DNA of 64,000 bases from positions 110,002-174,001 of the forward strand of contig UQHL01000004.1 in NCBI GenBank assembly GCA_900540805.1. The letters are read 5' to 3'. Position numbers and translations under genes: made by a program. The notes under the pieces were generated by a model, which made no database searches, was not told where the DNA came from, and saw only the letters and a program-made list of their open reading frames with translations. The stretch comes from an uncultured Eubacteriales bacterium. GTDB taxonomy: Bacteria; Bacillota; Clostridia; Christensenellales; Borkfalkiaceae. Below, in pieces: positions 52,091 through 60,779 of this stretch (position 1 is the first letter of the stretch; every line of letters starts with the position of its first letter).

Positions 52091-52153
52091 TCAATCATCA
52101 TAATCATGCGAAGCAAGCACGGCTACGAGCCAAATCAGAAATATCGTAATCAT
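52091..52153 (-). CDS. 20-aa membrane microprotein at the end of the tail operon
   Basis: ATG at 52153 overlaps the stop of the 304-aa gene (ATGA) and has an AAGGAG site 5 bp upstream, located in the last codons of that gene. The product starts MITIFLIWLVAVLAS and ends HDYDD: one short membrane helix with an acidic end. Coupling, a perfect ribosome site and a terminator just behind make real translation likely. Possible roles are a holin-like or accessory peptide; none is shown. Confidence 0.6.
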   Translation of the reverse strand: MITIFLIWLVAVLASHDYDD

Positions 52154-53064
52154 GCGTTCTCCTTCGGATTCGCTTTGCACCACTTTTCGCACGCTTCGGC
52201 TTCAGAAGCTCTCAACTCGTTTCTCTTGATTTCTTTTCGAGAGATATTCCAGCCAAACGAGGTCTTGAATGCAATATAAATCATCATTGTAATAATCTTT
52301 ATTACAGCCGCGATAATCACTTCTTTTGACAGATTTAGTACCACGTCCGAAACCAAAGAACACACGAACACTGAAGAGATAAGCGTCGTAAATATAGACT
52401 TCACCGTATCCAACCTATCCTCACGCTCTGTGTTATACATCTCCGACGGAGATTTGCTGCTGTCTATCTCGCTTTTGAATGAAAGGATAAAGTTCGGATC
52501 ATATGGCTTTACGCGAATTTTATCACACCTGCGAATTGCCTTATACTGCTTTTGGTTTATCTCTCCGTTTTTTATCAGGGCACGGAGTTCTCGGCTTTCC
52601 AAACCTATAAAACGTTTTTCATAGTCCTGAACGGTCAATCCCACAACGCTTAAATACTGTGTCCGCGCTCGTCTTATCACTTTTTCCGTATATTCTTCGC
52701 AATACCGCGGCACCTGTCCCACATACTCGGAATCGCTTAACTTCTTTATAGCCTCATTCGCCTTTTTATCTGCGTCGTTATATTCTTCCGTACTTCGTCC
52801 CTTATCTCTGGCTATCTTCTTCGTCAGCATTCCTACCGACACCGTACCCGCGGCAAACCACAACGTATTGAACGTAATTTCCTTAATGCTGAAGCTTCCC
52901 GACATATCAAATACGATCAGATAGGACGCTATCAAGGCGGTAAAAATAATAACGTCTATGATAGTCAGCAAGCCGTCCACAAATGCATTTTCTTTCTTTT
53001 CCTTAATCCTCGGCGCGTAAATAAAAGGCGCTTCTTCTTTCTTATCTTCTATTTTCTTCATCAT
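52150..53064 (-). CDS. Membrane protein of the tail cassette (four TM, coiled middle)
   Basis: 304 residues. Two TM segments lie at about 30-80 (VDGLLTIIDVIIFTALIASYLIVF, FNTLWFAAGTVSVGMLT). A long charged cytoplasmic part follows (about 85-220) with YNDADKKANEAIKKLSDSEYVGQVPRYCEEY, then two TM at about 225-275. It overlaps the upstream gene by 4 bp. Such proteins are seen near tail-fibre genes of gut Clostridia prophages. No function is known. Confidence 0.65.
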   Translation of the reverse strand: MMKKIEDKKEEAPFIYAPRIKEKKENAFVDGLLTIIDVIIFTALIASYLIVFDMSGSFSIKEITFNTLWFAAGTVSVGMLTKKIARDKGRSTEEYNDADKKANEAIKKLSDSEYVGQVPRYCEEYTEKVIRRARTQYLSVVGLTVQDYEKRFIGLESRELRALIKNGEINQKQYKAIRRCDKIRVKPYDPNFILSFKSEIDSSKSPSEMYNTEREDRLDTVKSIFTTLISSVFVCSLVSDVVLNLSKEVIIAAVIKIITMMIYIAFKTSFGWNISRKEIKRNELRASEAEACEKWCKANPKENA

Positions 53065-53510
53065 TTGCTTTCACCTCTCAATCGTTCGTTTACAACCTCC
53101 ACCTGTCCACAGTGCCGCCACAATTCCTCAAACTCTTTGGACAGCTTGAAGCAGATCGCCCCGAGCGTATTCCCGATCGCCGCAAACGCAAAGACGAACG
53201 TCAAGCCCTCTATCGTGGCTTTCTCCATGGAATTGACCAGCGCCATAAGTCCGAACAGTACCCAGCAGATCACCGCGGCGTTAGGGCTTTTCATGACCTT
53301 TATGAGCGCTTTATACAGCGGCAGCGCGGCGCATACCACGACGACCACGAACACCCCCGACAGTGTGCTGTCCGCGTCTTTAACCACGATTACGGGCAAT
53401 TTCAATATCCCTGCTATTAAAGTAGGCACGACGCAAAACGCCATGCCCACCCAATACGCGATTAATCTTGCGTTGTAGTACCACTCTTTAGAGTGCTTGA
53501 TCTTCTTCAT
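53061..53510 (-). CDS. Four-TM membrane protein of the tail cassette
   Basis: 149 residues with TM segments at about 15-37, 46-66, 78-97 and 103-122, and a polar C-terminus (EFEELWRHCGQVEVVNERLRGESK). Size and layout resemble holins, but holin identity is not shown. It overlaps the upstream gene by 23 bp and the next by 4 bp. Confidence 0.65.
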   Translation of the reverse strand: MKKIKHSKEWYYNARLIAYWVGMAFCVVPTLIAGILKLPVIVVKDADSTLSGVFVVVVVCAALPLYKALIKVMKSPNAAVICWVLFGLMALVNSMEKATIEGLTFVFAFAAIGNTLGAICFKLSKEFEELWRHCGQVEVVNERLRGESK

Positions 53511-54183
53511 CGGATTTCTCCTTTGTCTCGCCGTCTATCTCCCGGATCGCCGCGTTTAGATCGTGCTTGATCGCCTCTTTGCTTGCCGCTCCGATATTCG
53601 TTCGGTCGATAAACTGCATAAACGCTTTCGCATGAAATACCATAGCTTTCGTCAGCGCTTCCACGTCCTTTTTCGTGCTATCGCCCGTCTGCCCGTTGTG
53701 GTTGCTCTCGTCTATTAAACCGTTGGTGCCTTTAAGCTGTAGATCCAGCTTCTCGGAAACTTCTTTGAGCTGCTTCTTCAGTTTCCCGTTCTTGACGTTG
53801 GTATAGATGAGATAAACGACGAACACGAGAAGTTGCGCCACGCTCGCCACGGTGGAGATCGTCACTTGCTTTTCGGAAGCGGCCGCTTTTATCGCCTCCA
53901 CCGCTTTTGCGTATTCGCTCCCTATCCCCGCTTGGTCCGCGTACTTTTGGACCCAGGCGAGAAATGCGTCTAAATCGAACTCGGGGTCGGGCGCGGGTGT
54001 TTCCTCGACCGTTTCGCTATCGTCGCTTGTAGCCTCGTTTGCGCTGTCCTGCGGGGCTTCTATCGACGTTTCCTCTGCGGCTGCCGAATATGTACTCGTG
54101 CCAAAAATCAGACCTATACACACACTCAAAAGCGCGACTAAAATCACGACAATCAACACGTTTATAATCCTTTTCTTTTTCAT
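53488..54183 (-). CDS. Membrane-anchored acidic protein of the tail cassette
   Basis: 231 residues. It has an N-terminal TM or signal segment (about 7-28), an acidic Ser/Thr/Glu-rich linker (EETSIEAPQDSANEATSDDSETVEETPAPD, about 36-66), a helical part, a second TM (about 118-137) and a charged coiled-coil tail (NGKLKKQLKEVSEKLDLQLKG). It overlaps the upstream gene by 4 bp. Holin or tail-anchoring roles are possible but unproven. Confidence 0.6.
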   Translation of the reverse strand: MKKKRIINVLIVVILVALLSVCIGLIFGTSTYSAAAEETSIEAPQDSANEATSDDSETVEETPAPDPEFDLDAFLAWVQKYADQAGIGSEYAKAVEAIKAAASEKQVTISTVASVAQLLVFVVYLIYTNVKNGKLKKQLKEVSEKLDLQLKGTNGLIDESNHNGQTGDSTKKDVEALTKAMVFHAKAFMQFIDRTNIGAASKEAIKHDLNAAIREIDGETKEKSDEEDQAL

Positions 54184-54836
54184 CTTTCCGTCTCCTTAAA
54201 AGTTACTTCTGCGCCGTTATCGACGTATTCTTGCATTTTTGCCAATACCCTATCCGATGTCGCGGAAACTTGTTCTAAATCTATTCGACAACTTTCCAAC
54301 TCACCCGCCACACCGCTTTTGAAACTCTCTATCGTTTCATTAAAAGTAGATATACTTGTTTCTAATCTTTCCTCGAAGCCCGCCAAATCGCTCGCCACGG
54401 CGTTTCTGTGCGTGTCCAAGGCCTCGTTTAATTCTTCCCGTAACGCCGCCACTTTGTCTATCAGTTCCTGAATTATAGAAGTCACCGCGAAACAGCCTTC
54501 TTCCGCCGTCACTATGCACGGTTCGATCATATACCCGCCGTTAATGAGCTTCGTTCCCATATCGTTGTACTGCTTCAGCGAAAATTCCAGATACTCCGTC
54601 CCGCCCTGTTTCAACCACTCGCAAGGCAACGTCGCCACGGGTTCTTTCTGCGTAAACGCAAACGTATAGACAGGCGCGCCGCCGTGACGCACGAATAAAC
54701 GGAATAACCCGCTCTTGTTTTTCAGCCCCGATAAATCGAGGGCGATTCTTAAATCCGAGTTCTCCGACAAAACAAATGACGGAACGTCTAACCGTCCCGT
54801 CATTCCTGTAAATGCTATCGTACGTTGTTCCGTCAT
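54180..54836 (-). CDS. Putative baseplate/tail protein with coiled coil
   Basis: 218 residues. A beta-rich N-terminal half (MTGRLDVPSFVLSENSDLRIALDLSGLKN, FRLFVRHGGAPVYTFAFTQKE) resembles the BppU-type N-terminal fold. It is followed by a long coiled coil (VAALREELNEALDTHRNAVASDLAGFEERLETSI). It overlaps the gene before and after by 4 bp, within the tail operon. A structural tail role is inferred from context. Confidence 0.6.
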   Translation of the reverse strand: MTEQRTIAFTGMTGRLDVPSFVLSENSDLRIALDLSGLKNKSGLFRLFVRHGGAPVYTFAFTQKEPVATLPCEWLKQGGTEYLEFSLKQYNDMGTKLINGGYMIEPCIVTAEEGCFAVTSIIQELIDKVAALREELNEALDTHRNAVASDLAGFEERLETSISTFNETIESFKSGVAGELESCRIDLEQVSATSDRVLAKMQEYVDNGAEVTFKETER

Positions 54837-55165
54837 AAGATCGCCTCCTGAAGTTTCGCTTCCAGGGCGTTTATCTCGTCACGCCAGGCCTGGCGCTGCG
54901 CTTTCGTCTCCGCGTATTCCGCTTCGCTCAAAAAGCCTTCCGCGTATTTTAGCGCCTTGTAATCCGTTTCTTTAAGCTTGTTTTTTAACTCGGATATCTT
55001 AAATACCGTCGTTTCCTGCTCCGTAGCCTCGACTTTCGTGCAATAGTAATTTTCGGGATCGTCGTCCATTATCATGTATTCGTTTTCGTTACACCATGCC
55101 GCCCATTCTGAATATTCTTGCGCTTTTTCTTCTTCTAAAGGCTTTGACATTCTTTTATTTTTCAT
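54833..55165 (-). CDS. Tail-fibre assembly-like small protein
   Basis: 110 residues. The C-terminal half (LKETDYKALKYAEGFLSEAEYAETKAQRQAWRDEINALEAKL) has the 'x-x-T-D-(Y/W)...R-Q-A-W-R-D' pattern of phage tail assembly chaperones and XkdX/DUF4376-like proteins. The N-terminal part is acidic with Trp residues (EYSEWAAWCNENEYMI). It follows a fibre gene by 12 bp. Probably helps fibre folding or attachment. Confidence 0.6.
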   Translation of the reverse strand: MKNKRMSKPLEEEKAQEYSEWAAWCNENEYMIMDDDPENYYCTKVEATEQETTVFKISELKNKLKETDYKALKYAEGFLSEAEYAETKAQRQAWRDEINALEAKLQEAIL

Positions 55166-55177
55166 TTTTCAACCTCC

Positions 55178-56065
55178 TTAATATCCGATTGCAAACCAAC
55201 AAAAAATTTCATCCGCATATGCGACTGCACCGGCGGAATTAGTATAACTACAATATGCCGTAAAACCTGTCGCTGACTTTGCGCTTGCCTTAAAACTTAA
55301 AAGCGTTGTTGTCGGTTGAGCATTTATCGCACATCCAATAACGGCAAGGCATGTAGAGGAAAATGAACTTGCAAAATTAACTGCTATTTTTCCGTTTGAC
55401 GGTGTCGCATATCCCCACCTTAATTGTAAACGAGTACCTTTTGTATTTGTCAAATTTATATACCCGTTTGACGCTGTCGTAGAATTTGAAGCTACCCGCA
55501 ATGCGGACTGCATTTGATCTTTCATAGTATTAAACGTATTTTTATCCGTAGAGCTCATCAAACCCGAAATAGAAGTAGTCGCCAAAGCAGTCGTCGCTAA
55601 TGTTCCGTTCACGTCCGTAGGCAATGCCATCGTACGATACATCCCGCTTGCAGTAGTGCAATACCCGTAGCATAAATAGGATATACCACTATCACTGGTT
55701 ATATAATACCAAGTCCAATAATTTGTAGAATGCTGATTGATTGTTAGCATGACAGACCCCAAAGCCGCCTTTACCTGTATTGTTTGAGATCCTCCTTCTC
55801 CGTAATAATAGATATATTTCGTTCCGTTATACGTCAGTTTATACACGCCTGTCGGATAATTGGTTATACGAATGTACGACGAAGATATTTCGGTTATTAA
55901 GTTATTTTTCAGGCTCGCAATGTCCGTTTTCGCAGTCGCGATGTCCGTTTTCGCAGTCGCAATATCCGTTTTCGCAGTCGCAATATCCGTTTTCGCAGTC
56001 GCAATATCCGCTCGCGCCGCCGCGTCCTTTAAGTTCAGTCCGTTAATTTTTGCTATATCTGCCAT
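55178..56065 (-). CDS. Tail fibre protein with variable heptad repeats
   Basis: 295 residues. The N-terminus MADIAKINGLNLKDAAARADI matches that of the next upstream fibre gene. It is followed by five or so heptads of the type DIATAKT (about 19-52), coded by a 21-bp tandem repeat. The rest is beta-rich and Gly/Thr/Ser-rich, as in receptor-binding fibre heads (GYCTTASGMYRTMALPTD, ASNGYINLTNTKGTRLQL). Likely a trimeric fibre or receptor-binding protein. Confidence 0.72.
   Translation of the reverse strand: MADIAKINGLNLKDAAARADIATAKTDIATAKTDIATAKTDIATAKTDIASLKNNLITEISSSYIRITNYPTGVYKLTYNGTKYIYYYGEGGSQTIQVKAALGSVMLTINQHSTNYWTWYYITSDSGISYLCYGYCTTASGMYRTMALPTDVNGTLATTALATTSISGLMSSTDKNTFNTMKDQMQSALRVASNSTTASNGYINLTNTKGTRLQLRWGYATPSNGKIAVNFASSFSSTCLAVIGCAINAQPTTTLLSFKASAKSATGFTAYCSYTNSAGAVAYADEIFCWFAIGY
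55918..56012. repeat. 21-bp tandem repeat in the fibre gene
   Basis: About 4.5 copies of a 21-base unit containing CGCAGTCGCAATATCCGTTTT, the middle copies being identical. Each copy adds one heptad (DIATAKT) to the coiled stalk, so changes in copy number keep the frame and alter fibre length. Confidence 0.85.
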
Positions 56066-56076
56066 ATCCGACCTCC

Positions 56077-57564
56077 TTAACTTAACGTAATCGTCATTTC
56101 TTCGCCCGTAACAGAAATCCCGATATGATCCAGCTTCGTTTTATCCTGCGCCGACATCAACCCTTGCGCGGTCTGCGTCGCCAAACCATACGTCGTATTC
56201 TGCCACGGGATATTTACGAACAGTTTCTCAGAGCTATCTCTTTCCACCATGTAGTAACGCCCGTCCGTAGAACTGGCCGCGTTCGTGGTAACCGCCGCAC
56301 TTCTCACCGCTCCGACCTTCACGCCGCCACGCACCGTCGTTGTCGCTACAGGCAACGTATAAACCGTATCCGTCCACGGTATGTTGACGTACATCTTTCC
56401 GTCTGCGTCTAATGCAACCGCATAATTCTTCCCGCTCGACGCATACCCGATCTTTACAAGCCCCAGCACCGTCGAGGTTGCCTTTGCGTACGTCGTGTCC
56501 TGCGTGGTAATTGTGTCTGTCGTTTCGTCGCCTTTTGTATAAGTGATTGTTCGCCCGCTCACCGACAACGATTTTATGTAGGTTTCGGCTATATTACCTC
56601 CGCGCCCGTCTTTTTCAGCAGCAAGCGCAAACGCTTCCGACAAATTTACACTAGCACCAGTAGGGGAAAAGGCGGTCGGCGATATTTCACTATAACCCAT
56701 TTTCATAATCCTTGTTGAGGCAGTGCTTGCAGTTGAGTACGCGTCGTCTGTTTTGGTTTTTACTTCGTTTACCGCTCCCGTTACCGTTTTGGCCGTCGTT
56801 ACAAATCCTGTATCCGTTTTCGTCTGATACAGCGTCAAGTCCGTTTTTTCGCCCAGCTTATACAGCACCCAATATCCGACCGTCGCTCCGTCGGAAATAC
56901 TCGTTACCGCGCTCCCTTTTGTGTCCTTGACCTCCGCCACCCAATAGTCGGGCTTATCCGTAGATTTTATGTATAACTCGTCTCCGATCTTATATTTTGT
57001 ATTCGCCGTCTGGCCTTCTAAATCCCCGATCAATCTATCTATACTATCAAAAGAGTACCCACGGTTCACGCCGTTCGCCACGTTTTGGATCGTCTGTTCT
57101 ACTTCACTAAATTTATTCGCTATAATTTTAGTTACAGGGTTTTCATAGCTCCCGCTTACTATATAGCTGGCCGCTATGCTTGCAACCGAAGCAGAATCCG
57201 CCCTATTTGCATTATCCGCCTGCTCTGCTGCTTTTACTTTGATCGTCCCGTCTTTGATGTCGTCCACCAATCCGTCCACATATCCTTTATTTGCCGCATG
57301 CAACGTTACAACAGGATCGCCTGTTCTTAAACGAGCCTCACTGTCAAATCGAGCGATTGCGTCTGGATAATCCGTATCGATTCTCATTACACCTTGCGTC
57401 TTTCCATCTCCCGACACATAATACGCCCGCGGTGCTCCTATCGTCTCGTCAATCGTCGTTACTTTGTCCAGCTTGCCTTCCACCGTTGTTTTCAGAGTCT
57501 CGATGTCCGCTCTGCTTTGTTTATCCTTTAAGTCGAATCCGTTAAGTTTCGATATTTCTGCCAT
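56077..57564 (-). CDS. Tail fibre/receptor-binding protein
   Basis: 495 residues. The N-terminus MAEISKLNGFDLKDKQSRADI is paralogous to the smaller fibre gene. Residues about 40-130 have fibre-like collar repeats (GYVDGLVDDI). The second half has repeating units TTQDTTYAKATSTVLGLVKIGYAS and TTTVRGGVKVGAVRS, the spaced beta motifs of phage fibres. It lies 11 bp before the smaller fibre gene. Probably forms the host-binding fibre. Confidence 0.75.
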   Translation of the reverse strand: MAEISKLNGFDLKDKQSRADIETLKTTVEGKLDKVTTIDETIGAPRAYYVSGDGKTQGVMRIDTDYPDAIARFDSEARLRTGDPVVTLHAANKGYVDGLVDDIKDGTIKVKAAEQADNANRADSASVASIAASYIVSGSYENPVTKIIANKFSEVEQTIQNVANGVNRGYSFDSIDRLIGDLEGQTANTKYKIGDELYIKSTDKPDYWVAEVKDTKGSAVTSISDGATVGYWVLYKLGEKTDLTLYQTKTDTGFVTTAKTVTGAVNEVKTKTDDAYSTASTASTRIMKMGYSEISPTAFSPTGASVNLSEAFALAAEKDGRGGNIAETYIKSLSVSGRTITYTKGDETTDTITTQDTTYAKATSTVLGLVKIGYASSGKNYAVALDADGKMYVNIPWTDTVYTLPVATTTVRGGVKVGAVRSAAVTTNAASSTDGRYYMVERDSSEKLFVNIPWQNTTYGLATQTAQGLMSAQDKTKLDHIGISVTGEEMTITLS

Positions 57565-57585
57565 GTTTTTTATCTCCTTTATTTT

Positions 57586-58137
57586 TTAATTTGTTTCTTT
57601 AATCACGGAAAACGTCAGCTCTTCCGTCGTTGCGTTGTAGTTCAAGTCCAGCTTTGTTTCGCCGTTCAATATCTCGTCGATCTTCTCTGATTGCTCTTTG
57701 ATTTTATTCACGGCCGTCTGCGCGTCTTGATAGAGCGATTCTACCGTTCCGTTATTGACATAGCTCCCGTCCTCCAGCACCAAGCCGCTTGCCACCGTAA
57801 ACGTAAACTTGTTAGACGCGGTCTGCTGGGTATATTTCGACGTGTCTATCGTACTGTAAATGCGTTTGAACAGCTGCGCTTCCCATTCCCCCGGCTTTTC
57901 AAGAACTTCCTGCGGAATCAACGCACGAAATATCCCTGTCTCCTCATACATGCGGATCTCGCCCGAGTACATCATCTCGTCCGCCTTGCACGTATAAGCG
58001 ATCCATAGCCTTTCGCCTTGCGCAAGCGCTGTTTCGGGCTCCACCTCGATCAACTGACGCATTACGTCGTTGGTATTGATTTCGCCCGAGCCCGAGATGT
58101 ATTCGATTTCTTTATTGTCCTTCACTTTTATTTTCAT
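57586..58137 (-). CDS. Baseplate upper protein-like (BppU N-terminal domain)
   Basis: 183 residues. The N-terminal part (VKDNKEIEYISGSGEINTNDVMRQLIEVEPE, GEIRMYEETGIFRALIPQEVLEKPGEWEAQLFKRI) has the BppU_N pattern of siphophage baseplates. A coiled segment (ESLYQDAQTAVNKIKEQSEKIDEIL) follows. It lies 12 bp after the large tail gene. Likely links baseplate and fibres. Confidence 0.68.
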   Translation of the reverse strand: MKIKVKDNKEIEYISGSGEINTNDVMRQLIEVEPETALAQGERLWIAYTCKADEMMYSGEIRMYEETGIFRALIPQEVLEKPGEWEAQLFKRIYSTIDTSKYTQQTASNKFTFTVASGLVLEDGSYVNNGTVESLYQDAQTAVNKIKEQSEKIDEILNGETKLDLNYNATTEELTFSVIKETN

Positions 58138-58149
58138 GTAAGCCCTCCT

Positions 58150-60117
58150 TTACTTCCATTCGTGCATAAAATTAAATATCAATTTCCTCGTACTCACGTC
58201 GTTGCAACCGATATAAAGATTGTTATTTTCATCAGTGATTGCCCAGCCGACATTACCCGCTCCCAAATAGTTATTTGCATTTGACTGCAAGGTGAGAGTT
58301 CCGCTTCTATCAGTTTGATCTATTGATATCGTCCAATATTTTTCCCTATCTGTATCGGCGTCAATCTGTCTGTATTCGCCGTCCTGTGAATAAACTTTAT
58401 CCACGCCTTGACGCAAAAATCGGTTCAGTCTCCAAAATCTGAATTTCCTATCCGTCGGCCATTTCTTTATCAGATGATGTGTTTCGGTAAGCTTATCTCC
58501 GATTAAGATATCGGGATCGTCCTCAACAAAATGGCACTGATAGATAAACTTTAATGCCTCGCCGGGGTCTTTATCTATAGAAAACGTAACTCGAAAAACA
58601 TCATAGCCCGGAGAATTCAAATAGTATTCCTGTCCATCTTGAACAGACCATTCGGTATAGGGATATTGCGCAGCGTCAAAATGTTCGATATTGTCCGCTA
58701 AAGTTATCGTACCTTCTTTCAGTTTACCGTTGTCGTCGCAGTAAAACACCTCCTCGCAGTAATCGGGCTGTGAAGGGTTTATCCGTAGTCCCGCCGATAG
58801 CTGGTCTTTCATGCTCCCTGCGAATACGATACTTTTTGCAGGTCCTAACGTCGTACACGGCACTACCGCACCTATATTCCGTTGCGTTACAGGGTCTTTA
58901 CGGGTCAAAAAAAGCGACGTCACGGTAACGTCGCCGTTTCTGTTACAATACAGGTGCGGAAGCCATTTCCCCGCCAACAAACTGCCTTTATTTTCTATCT
59001 CCGTTTCATACCTTTGCTTGGAAACGACGACATGATCCTCCCAAAGCATATTCCGCCACAGGATATCCGCTGGGATTTTATAGTTTCTGTACTTCTGATC
59101 CACCGAAACGTATTGAGACTTATTCGACCAATTCTTTGAAAGCGTATGCGTTACTTTCACCTGCACGCAGTTCGTCATTTCAATACTATTCGCCGTGAGT
59201 ATGTAGTGCTGTCCGTTATGCTTTACCCGACACCCCAAAGGCGGGATATCCCCGATTTTCGTGTAAAATTTCACGAGTGTGATTTGTTCCGTTCCCATTT
59301 TCTGCGCTGTGTTATACATGAATTTTCCTAACGCCGACGCGCTGTTTATCTCCGCTCGCTGATTGAGAATTTGAATATACTCCTCTTGCTGTCGCACCGA
59401 CTTGCGGGCGCGCAGCTTGATGTCCGACGACATGGGAATATACGATACTCGGAATTTTAGACTTGTTACTTCATTGGTATCGGCAGACTTATTAATGGTA
59501 GTATCCTTTAAGTAATATTTTTCTCCTTTATCTATAATAAAATACCCCCCTTCAATCGGATTATATTTGGCGGCACTTTTTACGGCTTGCACCCAATTAA
59601 TCGATCCTCCCCACCAATATTTTTCACTCATAGAAAGATGTATAATATTATCCGAGTAGTATAAGCAATTTTCCTTATGTAAATTTTTATTCGATAAAGT
59701 AGGGCCACTCGGTAAAGCATTCCATGTATTTTCATCGACAATGTAATTTCTTAAGTTAATCACAGATAAGTGCTCACCTTTTTCGTTTTGAAATTCGCGT
59801 AATCCTATAGTTTTAGAGGTCGTACTACCATCTCCCACATTTACTGTAACAACTACTGTAAAATCAATGTTATCAAGATTTATTAATACTGAAATAAGTT
59901 TATAAATTTTTTGCGGCAAAATAATTTCCGCATTACTATCCGAAAGCTTGTACTCCTGCGTGCGCGGAGTAGCCCAGCCATTAGGAGACGGAAAAGAAAT
60001 AGTAGCGTCGCTCTCATTATCTTCTATTAAGTTTTGAGCAAAAGTTTCAACGCCTGAGCAGTAGTCCGTTCCCTCAATTGAGTTACCGAAGGAATCATAT
60101 TGAATTTTAGGTGACAT
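58150..60117 (-). CDS. Large tail/baseplate structural protein; target of CRISPR spacer 3
   Basis: 655 residues, first gene of the tail cassette, with an AAGGAG site before the ATG. It is rich in beta strands and aromatic residues, without TM or signal. A helical segment RARKSVRQQEEYIQILNQRAEINSASALGKF lies near the middle. No family is recognised with certainty. By size and position before a BppU-like protein it is probably a baseplate or tail-tip protein. The stretch coding SAAKYNPIE (59551-59579) matches CRISPR spacer 3. A copy of its first 31 codons lies at 60780-60875. Confidence 0.62.
   Translation of the reverse strand: MSPKIQYDSFGNSIEGTDYCSGVETFAQNLIEDNESDATISFPSPNGWATPRTQEYKLSDSNAEIILPQKIYKLISVLINLDNIDFTVVVTVNVGDGSTTSKTIGLREFQNEKGEHLSVINLRNYIVDENTWNALPSGPTLSNKNLHKENCLYYSDNIIHLSMSEKYWWGGSINWVQAVKSAAKYNPIEGGYFIIDKGEKYYLKDTTINKSADTNEVTSLKFRVSYIPMSSDIKLRARKSVRQQEEYIQILNQRAEINSASALGKFMYNTAQKMGTEQITLVKFYTKIGDIPPLGCRVKHNGQHYILTANSIEMTNCVQVKVTHTLSKNWSNKSQYVSVDQKYRNYKIPADILWRNMLWEDHVVVSKQRYETEIENKGSLLAGKWLPHLYCNRNGDVTVTSLFLTRKDPVTQRNIGAVVPCTTLGPAKSIVFAGSMKDQLSAGLRINPSQPDYCEEVFYCDDNGKLKEGTITLADNIEHFDAAQYPYTEWSVQDGQEYYLNSPGYDVFRVTFSIDKDPGEALKFIYQCHFVEDDPDILIGDKLTETHHLIKKWPTDRKFRFWRLNRFLRQGVDKVYSQDGEYRQIDADTDREKYWTISIDQTDRSGTLTLQSNANNYLGAGNVGWAITDENNNLYIGCNDVSTRKLIFNFMHEWK
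59551..59579 (-). other. Near-perfect protospacer of CRISPR spacer 3
   Basis: The minus strand matches the spacer at 61317-61345 in 27 of 29 bases. The two differences are spacer base 1 and base 26. Base 26 is the fourth from the repeat-proximal 3' end, in the seed of type II systems. The 3' flank of the matching strand reads GGGGGGTATT, compatible with a G-rich PAM. Confidence 0.92.
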
Positions 60118-60153
60118 TTTTTAAAAGCTCCTTAATTTTATATATTTATATAT

Positions 60154-60180
60154 AAAAAAGACATCGCGTGATACGATGCC
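60154..60180 (-). terminator. Terminator after the 172-aa protein gene
   Basis: On the minus strand GGCATCG pairs with CGATGTC (one G-U) around a 7-base loop, then TTTTTTA. It stands 37 bp before the start of the large tail gene and so separates the two. Confidence 0.75.
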
Positions 60181-60200
60181 TTTCCTTTTTATTTTTATAT

Positions 60201-60719
60201 TTATTTCTTCAATCCTTTAACTCTTACAAATATTAATATTGTGCTTGCAATTCCTAATAAAAGACAAAGCGTCCAGATTATTGCTTCATTATCAACAGTT
60301 ACTTTTAGTTCCATTTTTCCGTAGTCGTTATATACTAATGATTTTCCATTTCTATGTACAGAAAGATAAAAAGTATCAGTACTTACCATAGAGCTATTGG
60401 AGGGAGTATAGGTCGTGACATAAATATTAAATTTAGCTCCTTCTGAATAAGGATGTTCTCCTCCTATTACATAAATCCCTACTCGGCTCGATTCCGATAT
60501 CTTATGTTTTTGCACACTAATTTCTGAAGTAATTGTTACAGTTCCGTTTTTATAAAAACAAATAGTTTTTTTGTTAGTAGCCCCTTCATCTTCGTAAATG
60601 TAATTATATTTTACTCCAAATCTTATAGGTTGAATAGATAGACTTATTCCAATCCCTAAAAAAACAACAAATAAGAAAGGAGCTACAATACAACAAAGAA
60701 TTAAAATATTTTTTTTCAT
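60201..60719 (-). CDS. Membrane protein with N- and C-terminal TM segments
   Basis: 172 residues. TM segments are at about 5-27 and 146-166. Between them lies an outside beta-rich domain with CFYKNGTVTITSEISVQKHKI and THTYTP-like strands. AGGAGG precedes the ATG. It lies between the large tail gene and a copy of that gene's 5' end, so it may have been inserted there. No family is recognised. Confidence 0.6.
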   Translation of the reverse strand: MKKNILILCCIVAPFLFVVFLGIGISLSIQPIRFGVKYNYIYEDEGATNKKTICFYKNGTVTITSEISVQKHKISESSRVGIYVIGGEHPYSEGAKFNIYVTTYTPSNSSMVSTDTFYLSVHRNGKSLVYNDYGKMELKVTVDNEAIIWTLCLLLGIASTILIFVRVKGLKK

Positions 60720-60779
60720 AAATCGTCCTCCTGTCGTTATTATACTTTATAAAAAACATATTGTAAAGCATTTTAAGTC

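Noticed and set aside
53061..53510. Call as holin
   Set aside because: Four TM and small size fit loosely, but no holin motif or lysin neighbour supports it.
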